Made by a program: the position numbers and the translations under genes | Assembly: GCA_964017195.1 (NCBI GenBank) | Contig: OZ024889.1 | Span: 60,969,858 to 61,033,857 of the forward strand | From: Siderastrea radians | Lineage: Eukaryota; Cnidaria; Anthozoa; Scleractinia; Rhizangiidae | DNA: 64,000 bases | Direction of reading: 5' to 3' | In this document: positions 12,791 through 21,471 of the stretch, piece after piece | How positions within the stretch are numbered: position 1 is the first letter of the stretch | Layout of the letters: each line of letters opens with the position of its first letter | The notes under the pieces: generated by a model | Database searches by the model: none | What the model saw: the letters and a program-made list of their open reading frames with translations, nothing else | What the model was told of the DNA's origin: nothing

Positions 12791-12880
12791 AGGGATTTAT
12801 CTGTATAAATGCCTGAAAGGAGGGATTTATACAGATAAATCCCTGAAAGGAGGGATTTATCCGTATAAATCCCTCATTCA
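12791..12880. repeat. Three 30-bp units, each with an inner palindrome
   Basis: The word AGGGATTTAT recurs at exactly 12791, 12821 and 12851. Each unit reads GGGATTTAT, a 4-nt centre, then ATAAAT(C/G)CC, so each can form its own short hairpin. The first and third units and the middle unit have opposite centres (CTGT/CCGT against ACAG). A diverged fourth copy may begin near 12725. Confidence 0.8.
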
Positions 12881-13223
12881 TATTCATAAATTCAATTCAT
12901 AAGCCCCGCTCTTCCCTGCTACATAATCAAGCCCTCCCCGGACTTTCAGTTAGTTAATATTCATCAGGGTTGTAAGTTAAATAAAGGTTGTTGAATAGCA
13001 AAAGAAAATGTGTCAATCATGAAATAATAGCTAATTATAGCTCATTTGTAAATGTCGTAAAGAGATTATCGCCACAGGCATTTAATCAAGGAAGTAAGGT
13101 TCAGTTTGGCTTTGATTTTAAACAGCAGCAAGTTACGTTTAATAGGAGTTCTTCGGTTCGCCATCAGTTCAAGATCGCTAAGAGAGGGCACATTTGTTTC
13201 TATTTCTCCAAGTAGTTGATCAT

Positions 13224-13639
13224 CAGGGGCACCCAACGAGAAAATTTTAGTAAAATACTTTTAATATCATTTTCTGCTTTCTTAGATAGTTTCGTAGCTT
13301 CAAAGGCATATTTGTGTAAGCTAATAAAGATTGATCTGTTCGGAGATTTTAGCTGAAAATTAAGGCCGCAGAAAATTTTAGGAAACAGAATCCTATCCGC
13401 CGAATTTCCGAGCTGCTCATGGCTCACCGAAAATGCTAGCTGACCTTATTTTGCACTCCAAACGACATATTTGTCCCTCCGAAAACAATAGGAACTAATA
13501 AGTCCTCTTGATACGAAAGTCCGAGGTGATGTGTCGCCAAAGAAATCTTTGGCTTTCACTCCAATTAAATCCGAATATCTCAAGCGATTTTAGGCCTTCC
13601 AAACATATATTCCCCGAAACGAACCGTTGGGTGCCCCTG
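13224..13639. mobile_element. 416-bp MITE with 15-bp TIRs and 6-bp target duplication
   Basis: The terminal inverted repeats are CAGGGGCACCCAACG at the left and its complement at the right. GATCAT flanks both sides (13218-13223 and 13640-13645). The paralogous empty site in block 2, near 33163-33168, has a single GATCAT between the same flanks, so excising the element plus one repeat restores block 2 exactly. There is no coding capacity. The superfamily is not certain. It lies in the intron of the LRR copy 1 gene. Confidence 0.92.
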
Positions 13640-13864
13640 GATCATCCTAGCGGATCAGATTGATCGGCACATGGAAGGAGACGTTAATGTCCAACAGATG
13701 ATTACTGACTGTTCACACTGTCATCTCTTGTCTCAAGGCCAACTGATTGGTTTATCACTTACAGTTCTTGTATTTTTTGCCTGCACGATACCAACGGTCA
13801 ATTAAGACAACGTATCAGACTGCCTGTCAAGACTTACCACTAGAAAACCAACTCTTGTACTTAC

Positions 13865-13955
13865 CATAAGTATCTCTGGGCCACGCCATTGCAGCCGCTA
13901 ATTTGAGCATCAGTGTTTGGCAAATAGCTGCCCGCAGAAGAAAATACTTCCACAT
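13865..13955 (-). pseudogene. LRR receptor copy 1, exon 1 (signal peptide)
   Basis: The exon runs from the ATG at 13955-13953 for 91 nt to the donor TATG then GTAAGTAC, ending in phase 1. It encodes MWKYFLLRAAICQTLMLKLA followed by AAMAWPRDTY, a short basic start then a hydrophobic stretch, as expected of a signal peptide. The split codon G plus AT of exon 2 gives Asp, then YRLFLGIEGQDCLRRV. The start is chosen because the same ATG is kept at 33459 and 46068. The exon itself is undamaged, but the gene is broken in exon 2. The intron (9998-13864) is 3867 bp and carries the MITE at 13224. Confidence 0.75.
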
Positions 13956-14386
13956 CCCTAGCCTGGAGTGCACGGACCCTGCAGATTTGAGCAAAAGTGC
14001 TTGGCTGTAGAAGCTGTGTACTTGCGATAGCCGCTGAATGCAAACTATGTGAAAGTCTGTCTTGTGGAGGTGGAAATAATCATTCATACGGTTACAGATG
14101 AATAATTGCTGACCAATCGCATGTTTCGTTTTCGTATGTTTTGTTATTAATTGTCTCTCGCATTGTTTGATCGAAGTAGCTATTTTAGGAAATCGAAAAA
14201 CTAAAAATAAGAACTCGAGTAACTGATCAAACTTGCAATTTATAAAATTGAATATAGAACTAAATGCTGGTGCATTATGACCAGAATCAGGGCCTTTTTC
14301 AACCGAAGTAAAAATGGAATTTTAAAGGTCTGGATGGTTGATGCTAAGTCGAAATATATTCATGGAGTGTAACCATGCAGAAAAAT

Positions 14387-14746
14387 TCATGCCATGATGA
14401 CTAATTGCTGCCCAACAGGCGTTGTTTTCTTTTGTTTTGTGCGGGTTATAAAGTAATTATTGGAACTGACAAAACGAAACGGAAATTGTCGGATGTGCCA
14501 GTGCAAATAAGACAGCTGTAAAGCAGCTGAAGCACTTTCTTGTTCCTCTAGGACGGAATTGAATATACGTCCCGTAAGACTGAACCAAGAGACCACTGTC
14601 TCTGTTCTGTTTAACGCAGTTTGGAATCCGAGTTTTTTAGTGAAAGCAGTAATCACTTTATAATTTTGTGTATTCAAGTGGTCGTCAACTAAGTTACAGA
14701 ACACTTGAAATCTTTGAATAGGCTGGGATCGTTTCTGTGCCGGCAT
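14387..14746 (-). CDS. Small open frame upstream of LRR copy 1, unknown
   Basis: 119 codons starting MPAQKRSQPIQRFQVFCN lie about 430 bp upstream of the signal-peptide exon on the same strand. The paralogous sequence (near 34470-34070) keeps the same ATG and much of the peptide, but a one-base deletion after FQVFRNV puts it out of frame. No domain, signal peptide or membrane segment is evident. It may be 5' untranslated or promoter sequence of the LRR gene, or an exon of an unrelated gene. Evidence for coding is weak because the second copy is broken. Confidence 0.25.
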   Translation of the reverse strand: MPAQKRSQPIQRFQVFCNLVDDHLNTQNYKVITAFTKKLGFQTALNRTETVVSWFSLTGRIFNSVLEEQESASAALQLSYLHWHIRQFPFRFVSSNNYFITRTKQKKTTPVGQQLVIMA

Positions 14747-15296
14747 TGTTTATTGGGTGGTGATGTAATGGTCAAATTATAGACCGTACAGACGCAACCT
14801 AAGCAAAACGTTTGTTTTTGCAGACAAGACAATATTCGCGAAAAAAGGTATTTTGTTGAATATTTTGCGAAAAAAAAAGGAAGAACTCTTCAAGATTACC
14901 GTGAGATTAACTGTCCTTAAAAGTGTCATTGTTCAAATAAAAAGAAGCAACGAAGCAACGTGAGCTATACCAAAGTTAATAATTCGCTTAAAAATCTAAA
15001 TGCCATAAAAATTTATCTCCTACCAAAAAATGGAATATAGTTACATTTCTTTTAACGAGACACTGGTTCTGAAACTCACTCCAACGATGTTATTCTCTTG
15101 ACCAGGGTCAATTTACTCAGCTTCACTGAATGCCCTGTTGGTTCACCCACTTTGCCTATGATCAGTCCCTCAAATGACTATAATATCTAATGTTAGGCAA
15201 GTTTGCAAATTATTCGCCGAAGTTGGATAAAAAGACGAGGGAGAATATAAACCAGACAGTTTTGCTGCTATATGAGACTCGCTCGGCTGAACAGGG

Positions 15297-15455
15297 CGTA
15301 TCTAATCGATAGAAATCGATCATTGGAAAGCCTGTCGATTAACCAATAACACTCGATATTACTCGATATTTGTCGATTGATTACTTAATTTAATCGATGG
15401 AAATAGATAATCACAAAAGTTCGATCTAATCGATGGAAATCGATAACCACTGACA
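15297..15455. promoter_or_regulatory. Cluster of ATCGAT-type palindromes
   Basis: About a dozen ATCGAT, TCGATA and GAAATCGAT words occur within 160 bp, in the pattern TAATCGATRGAAATCGAT repeated with variations. The same cluster is retained at 35030-35180, upstream of the intact LRR gene. ATCGAT-like motifs bind onecut/CUX-type and DREF-like factors in other animals, but a degenerate satellite is equally possible. Confidence 0.35.
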
Positions 15456-16519
15456 AAAGTTTGATGTTGTGAAACGCTTTACCTCAGGCAAGTTGCGAAC
15501 TCTCAGTGGTGCGAAACCTCTGCAATTCGCTTTACCTCGGGCAGACTCAAAACTAACCTTTAATTCTTACGGAGATGTCCATCTGTATTGCCTGTTCTTT
15601 TCCCTGATTTTCGTAATGTTTCCTCCAGAACGTCAAAAGTGTAAAAGTGACGAAAATGTCCGTCGCTTTCTCGAAGACGTAAGGTGGCTCGAAAGGGTTT
15701 TTAAATGTTATAAACCTTTTGAAACGAGGAAATATTACAAGGAAGTATTTCTAAGCATGTAGGTAATCTATAAATAACTTGACAAATCTTTTGTCGGGCA
15801 ATACTTGAAGGCTAGTTGTGACGTCATAGCCGTTACCATGACAACCCTGAAGGTCCACAAAAAGACCCCCAAATTTCAGTTTTCGTCAATTATCCAAAAA
15901 ACTAAGTCGGTGACCTACCCTTCTTATTGCATTTTTAGAAAGCTCCCTAAATTTTTAACTTCTCTGACGGTATGGCAAAAAGTTATTCAGTAGAACTTAA
16001 GTTATATTGAAAAAGCCATTTTATGAATTTAAAAAATTCCACTGAATAACATTCCTCCAAAAGCTTCTATTTGAATTGGCACACTTAGTGTTACATGCAT
16101 GCAAAAACTCAGCATGGGTCACCGTGCAAAATTGCGAGATAAAAACAAATGTTTCGTGCAAGTTTTATTTCCGGTTTTCGCGATTTTAAGCGCCATTCAA
16201 CTTCCAGAATTCTGCGCGCGCGGCTTATTAATAGAAATTTGGATTCACTCAGCTGACGCGTGCATTCTTGCTATGTCGTGTGTAGGCTACCCACGCGCGC
16301 GCGGCTAAAAACCCTTTCGAGCCGACAGAGCTGAATAACGCACTGCGCACGTTCGTTACGTCACTGCTTTCCTCGTGGTGAATGAGTCAGTTTCTCGATG
16401 ATTTTGTGTTCGAAGAAGACAAGTACACTGTGGGATTTTTTTTGTTTTTAATGCCGATTTAGTACTGGGACATGTTAAACGAAGAATTCTGTGTCTTTGG
16501 CAATATCATTACGTATATG

Positions 16520-16554
16520 TAATCGCATGAGGCCGAGTAGAATTAAGGATAAAT

Positions 16555-16587
<33 letters not shown>

Positions 16588-16650
16588 TGTGAAAACTTTG
16601 AAAATACAAGTGAAATTGATCCTTGATTCTACGAGGACTCAATGCGATTA
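16520..16650. repeat. Fold-back repeat, arms of about 65 bp
   Basis: The left arm, starting TAATCGCATGAGGCC, and the right arm, ending CAATGCGATTA, are near-complements and meet at a central TTTTCACAAAATTTGTGAAAA-like core. It resembles a small palindromic MITE. The surrounding stretch 15760-18100 is AT-rich non-coding DNA in which I see no gene. A TTCAAATCCC word near 17555 may be a relic of a tRNA-derived SINE. Confidence 0.8.
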
Positions 16651-18101
16651 CTTGTTTAGAACACAGAGGGCAAAATTTTCGGAAACTTTTCCATGCACGT
16701 TGAAACACAATCAGCCGGCCCTCAGAATAAGTAGAATAAAAGTACCCGCTCGTAAACAATTCACCAAACAAGCAATGTAACTGTTGCTCAGCGCACAAAA
16801 CAAGAAAGACTGACCATTATGTACATCTTAACAGATAAATACAATTCTAGTTCATTGACAAAACACACTAAAACTCAATTAACTAAGTAAATTTTATTCA
16901 CCTGAGTTGCAAAACTTCCTCTCGCTGGAAAAACTATCGACCACGTCGCTCCAAAGTTTTCCGTAGTTTTAAAACGAATAACCATTTGCTGTTTCCCGTA
17001 ACACATATAGGTTCACCTTTTGGAATTTCTCTTCAAGCAAATACGGTTAAAAGCAACCCGGCAACCCGGTTAAAAGTCAAACTTTGAAGCGATCCTTGTG
17101 TTCAACAACTCAAAATCCGTTTCTCGTTTCAAGACGCCTACAAAATAAAAATGGCGCGCTCTCACACTCAGCCAATCGAATGCAAGTAATTTTGGCGCTT
17201 GGCCAATCAGGAATTAGTAATTTTGCCCTCGTCCGAAAGAAAATTAAGAAAAAATGCCCTCTGTCTCAACCAATCAGCATTCAGTAATTTTGCCCTCTAT
17301 GTTATAAGGTAAGTAAAGCTTTCATTCAGTAGAAACTGTGGTTTTATTTCAAGCTGTATAGCGGCGCTTTTCGGTCGTTTCGCCTACGGTCAACCTCTTA
17401 ACGCGTAGGAACGAGAAATAATGTATGTTGCACTTTTTTCCCAAGGCATCCCCTTAAAGAACGAGATATACATATATATTGCATTTCCTATCGAAATTTC
17501 AAGACGTTAGCAAACAAAAAATACATTCATGTAGATAATCAAACTGCAGGGTTTGTTAGTTCAAATCCCAGTGAAGTCAGAGATATTTCTTTTCATTACC
17601 CGGTATGGGTGACATTGTCTTTCAAGGGAAACCCTTTTCAGTGCTGACTGAACCCATTAAATTCCTACTTAGTTATCCATCTGCATTCTCTATGTTGGTG
17701 TCGGTTTTCTCCTATGACTTACATAAAATGAACTTGTTGGTTACGAGAGACTTTGAGTCGGTTATAGTAAAAGTGTTCTGATAAACATTACCTATTGCAT
17801 TTCTGTCTTTTAGGTTACAACGCGATATATCTCACAGCTGAAAGACGGGCACCCTAATCACCCTTTTACCAAAGACTTTCAAACAAAGGTAAATATTTTC
17901 AGCTTTTTGAGTGTCGTTCATGGGAATAAGCCGAGTTACAACGTACTGTAGGTAAACTGATCAATTTATCACGAGCATGGACCAAAAAGGGAAAAGTCAG
18001 AGTTCCTGACGGGTTTCGAGTCTGTAAACTTCCGCCATATCGTCATTTCGCCATTTCGTGTTTTAAACACGCCCAACTTCCGCGCACCGGTCAGATTCCC
18101 T

Positions 18102-18385
18102 AACAGCTTCACAGGGGATCTCGTGGCAGTCGACCGTAGAGTTCCGAAAGTAACGGCCCCATTATTTGGGGAACAGCTTAGCTACAGGGGATCTCATGGC
18201 AATCGACCGTAGAGTTCCGAAAGTAACGGACCCATAATTTGGGAAACAGCTTAGCTACAGGGGATCTCATGGCAGTCGACCGTAGAGTTGCGAAAGTAAC
18301 GGCCCCACTATTTGGGAAACAGTTTAGTTAACAGGGGATCTTATGGCAATCGACCGAAAGTAACGGCCCCATTGCTTTGGGAATT
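18102..18385. repeat. Tandem repeat, four units of about 73 bp
   Basis: The block ACAGGGGATCTCATGGCARTCGACC followed by GAAAGTAACGGCCCCA and TTTGGGAAACAG recurs with unit starts near 18102, 18171, 18244 and 18318. The last unit has lost about 12 bp (TAGAGTTCC). Units are highly similar, so the array is young. Confidence 0.88.
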
Positions 18386-18927
18386 AGCAGGCCTGAGGAT
18401 CCAGAACTTTTGAGTAGAAACTACCTTCGGGTGCATGGCCGTTATTTTCCGACAGGTACATTTATAAAAGGCACCGAAGTAAAATACTTAATGCAAATGT
18501 TCAATGTCGCTGTAATCAACCCTAGAACCATGTTTACACCTGGAAATGAATGGTTGTTCTTTTTGGGGGGGGGGGGATCTCAGTATTTTTGTGGTTGAAC
18601 AAGGACTTGTTTCGGGGGCGGGAGGTTACATCGAGGGAATTACTAGAAACGTCCTCGAGGCGCCGTTATTTGGGAATTTGTCGTTGTTAATAGGTTCAAA
18701 CACACATCCTACATACTGAGAAGATCATTAGGTCAAAAGCCAGAAAAAGTTAGGCTCTCTCCTGGTGTGCGTTTCTCTAAAACTTCAAAACGTTTCGCGT
18801 AGATTTCAGGCACCGTAATGCGAACAAAGAAGTTTCAAAACATAAAACTGTACTATAAGTTAAACAACCCTTATCTGATAGGGATGCTAAAATAACAGCT
18901 TGGTAGAATGAGTGTTCATATTTTTAC

Positions 18928-19007
18928 AACCCTAACCCTAACCCTAAGCCTAACCCTAAACCCTAACCCTAAGCCTAACCCTAACCTAACCCAAACCCTC
19001 ACCCTCA
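18928..19007. repeat. Interstitial telomere-like array (CCCTAA)n
   Basis: About a dozen CCCTAA units, with variants CCTAAG and CCTCAC toward the right end, run in one orientation. TTAGGG is the telomere repeat of cnidarians and most animals. Fold-back repeats follow directly, so this is either a healed break, an old fusion or a telomere-primed insertion. Confidence 0.9.
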
Positions 19008-19009
19008 CT

Positions 19010-19310
19010 GGCTTTTCGGGACTGAAAAGTTGTAGGGGTTTTCGGGAAACGCGCACCTGGTGTGCGGACTTTCGAGAAAAGCTAGAAAACTTTTCGGCTC
19101 TGAAAAGCCAATTGTACAAACGAGAACCATTCATTCTTCAAGGGTGTCATTTTAATTGTGTTTAAGACCAGAAAAGTTTTATCTATAACCTACAAAGTCT
19201 TATGCTTAGAAACGTCTTTGTTTACAAGTTATAGTGTGAAGTATCCGGCCCAAAATCGGCCCGAAAAGCTTCGGGGCTTTCGAGAAACGCGCGCCTCGTG
19301 CACTGGTACA
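19010..19310. repeat. Diverged inverted repeat rich in GGCTTTTCGGG and GAGAAACGCGC
   Basis: Left (19012-19060) and right (19246-19305) parts share words such as CGAAAAGCTT, GGGCTTTCGAGAAACGCGC and GGGTTTTCGGGAAACGCGC. Related words occur at 33725-33970. It looks like a member of a dispersed fold-back family. No coding capacity was seen. Confidence 0.55.
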
Positions 19311-19320
19311 CATGAAAAAG

Positions 19321-19429
19321 AGTGTTTCATCAGGATATTCAAACACCGAGAAGTTGGTTGAAAAAACGAGGTGCAGCCGAGTGTTTTTTTAGCAGACCCT
19401 CGAGGTGTTTGGATACCTGATGAAACACT
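19321..19429. repeat. Inverted repeat, 30-bp arms
   Basis: AGTGTTTCATCAGGATATTC at 19321 and the complement of its variant ending at 19429 (CCTGATGAAACACT) enclose about 48 bp. The arms continue into AAACACCGAG and CTCGAGGTGTTT. It is a small MITE-like or fold-back element. From 19430 to 20400 I see no gene. Confidence 0.8.
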
Positions 19430-20457
19430 GTGTCGAGTTTTTGATACGGCTTCTCAAACCATTCATAATTCTTGGAGAAATTCAAAGCAAAGTTCGCAAT
19501 GTTTTATGCTAATTAAGATCCTGTATCTAAACGGCTTAACCACCGTCGCAGTAATGATTTCCTTTGTTTTCTCTTTATAAATTATAAATGACTTTGAGAG
19601 ATGAGTGTTCTGTGTTTTTCAGTGACTCTTTCCGTGTAATCTATTGTTAGACTGCTTTGTTTCTGTCCCTTTAGTACTGGTACACGAAGAGCAAAAAGCT
19701 CGGTCATGTAGTAAGGAGACTATGATTTTTTGTTTTCTTTTTACTTAGGAAAAAGATTTCGATCAGCTCGCCGGTCAATATGCAGTTAGTGTACAGTCTT
19801 GAAGGTTCTTATTGTGGGAAAGGAAATTTCTGAAACGCGATGTATTTGTAAACAAATAGCATTGAAACTCCTGAAAAAGACATGTAGCTATCTGATCAAT
19901 GTATATGTCTTTGATTATCCTTAGTGTGATTAAACCATGCCCAAATAAAACAAAATGTTCTTCACTGAATGAGGGTTATTGTATGAATCTTAGCTTGTTC
20001 TGACGTACGATTCAGATTTCGTGTTTTCCTGAACTGTCTCCTGTTTTCTTATATACGCCCGCCAACCACTTCTCCACAAAAGCGTGAGCGAGAAATCTCT
20101 GGTACCCAGTGTATTAGAAGGCAGTTTTAGAGTGGAAGCATTTTTATTAGTGTTGACGGGTAAAATTGTTGCATTCTGAAAGCACTGACGCCGTTTTTGG
20201 TGAGTCTAACGTGTACGACGCTCTCACCAAAGGACAAAACCAACGGCGTAAATCATCCGAGACCGACGGATGACTACTGCTAATGCGGACAATGACCAAT
20301 AGCAAACTGAAAGACGCGCTCATTGTGATCGCAGAAACAGTTGTCTAGGTTTTATCTACATGCTTTATTGAATAATTCCCGCGGTTATACTTCAGCAGTT
20401 AGGTACAATGATTTATTTATTTTATTCAAACTGAGATTTTAAAGTTGGCCTTTAGCC

Positions 20458-21276
20458 TTACATCAGTAGTCTCTCTGGGTTTGCACGCAGCATCTTCAAA
20501 AAGTCGTTCACTCCCGCTATGGCTCCTTTTAAAATTTCTGCCTTGCCTGCAAACAGGTTTTCCTTGGGAATGAAGAAGTTTGGAAGAGAGCCGTCTCGTA
20601 GGTGCTTCAAAAGCCTGTCGATTAACTCCTTGAAACGGGGAACCAGCATGCCTTGAGCCCAGTATTCTCGCTGCCTCTTCTCGTCATTCATATGGAAAAG
20701 AATGGTCTTTAAATTGTATGAAGTTACTGGATGCCATCCTGTGCCAGATTTGAGCTTGAAGTACTCAGCCAGTTTTAAAACCTTCTTTCGACAACCACCG
20801 TCCTTATCCATGTTATTGCAGATTTGTGCTTCAACTTGAGCAGTGGAAATCTGCCAAAAGGCGGGGTTGGCCGATGGATCGTTTTTGACTTTAGGTACGA
20901 GCTGCACTTTTGCGTCGGTGCCTACAGGGCGTGGTCCGGCGATGGGCGGCGGAGGCCAGTTTGGAATGTCTAAGCCTACTGCAAAATCAATGCTAATGGA
21001 AGGAAACTCTGTCCACATAATTTCACAGGTGACTGCAGGCCCTTGTTGCCATGGCCGCTTCTTAATCTTCAGTCCGTTGAGCTTCAAATCTACAATTGCT
21101 CTCTCCACCAGTTCGCATAAATGACCTCTGACCTTGCGACCATCGATGTGGTTGGTTCCCCCGATTTTAAATTTATCCAGGCAGGTTTTGATAATTGGCA
21201 CCGCGTAAGCAGATCCTGCCGGCGTTTTTGCATCAACTTGGAGAGAGATTTTGCCAGACCAAGCTTCGTTCACCAA
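20458..21276 (-). pseudogene. cGAS-like (Mab-21 fold) nucleotidyltransferase, C-terminal part
   Basis: The open stretch encodes 272 residues of the Mab-21/cGAS fold. GPAVTCEIMWTEFPSISIDF aligns with the strand bearing the third catalytic acidic residue of cGAS-like enzymes (Asp of SIDFAVGLDIP). FWQISTAQVEAQI, VTSYNLKTILFHM and LPNFFIPKENLF match the conserved C-lobe landmarks of the family. The His-Cys-Cys-Cys zinc thumb of vertebrate cGAS is absent (only GGC remains), as in most invertebrate relatives. The first two metal-binding acids (E/DxD) are not in this part or in the exon just upstream. The stop TAA is at 20458-20460 and an AATAAA lies about 41 nt beyond it. The first codon shown is TTG and this is an internal exon, not a true start. 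An active member would make a nucleotide second messenger. This copy looks catalytically dead unless the missing exon is an assembly loss. Confidence 0.75.
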
Positions 21277-21285
21277 CTGAAAGAC

Positions 21286-21471
21286 CTTCGTTAGTGGAAC
21301 CCTTGAAGTTGACCTGAAAATTGTAGCACGAATCGTACGTGGCCACCTTTGTTATGATCTTGGCAACTTCTGTATACACCATCTTCTGAACTTTAAGCGT
21401 TGATTCAACGTTGGGTTGTAGCTGGCGATAAGCTCTGTTTAGGAACTCCTTAAATTTTACGTCGTCGTTCC
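21286..21471 (-). pseudogene. cGAS-like gene, upstream exon with the GS motif
   Basis: The sequence is too interrupted to appear as a long open frame, but it reads without stops from an acceptor (polypyrimidine tract then GGAATAG, exon from 21471) to a donor-like GAAG then GTCTTT. The peptide begins NDDVKFKEFLNRAYRQL and ends NFQVNFKGSTNEG. This matches the helical spine and the GSxxEG nucleotide-binding loop that precede the E/DxD motif in cGAS-like enzymes. It ends in phase 1, while the next exon is read in phase 0, and the two are separated by only nine bases (21277-21285). No N-terminal exon was identified further upstream, and 21480-22450 otherwise shows no gene. Confidence 0.65.

Larger units (their letters stand above)
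11955..13025. other. About 1.05 kb present only in block 1
   Basis: Block 2 passes from GCGTATTGATCG (32225) almost directly to GCTGATTTGTAAATG (32272), while block 1 has about 1 kb between the matching words. The extra DNA holds an inverted repeat (AGATAAATACC near 11970, GGTATTTATCT near 12036), an open exon-like stretch at 12425-12636 and a 30-bp palindromic repeat at 12791-12880. It may be an inserted mobile element or DNA lost from block 2. Exact ends were not resolved. Confidence 0.55.
3745..15760. repeat. Segmental duplication, block 1
   Basis: From near 3745 the sequence follows the same order as 22450-35420, through the 3' flank, the large LRR exon, the intron, the signal-peptide exon and about 1.8 kb upstream. 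Matching landmarks include GATAGGTTGTGG (4265 and 22981), the exon at 6712-9997 and 25516-28796, and the ATCGAT cluster (15297 and 35030). Insertions private to one block break the alignment and are listed separately. The non-coding parts hold low-complexity runs and no further convincing gene except as listed. Confidence 0.85.

Noticed and set aside
12791..12880. CRISPR-like array
   Set aside because: There are only three 30-bp units with no spacers, and the context is eukaryotic.
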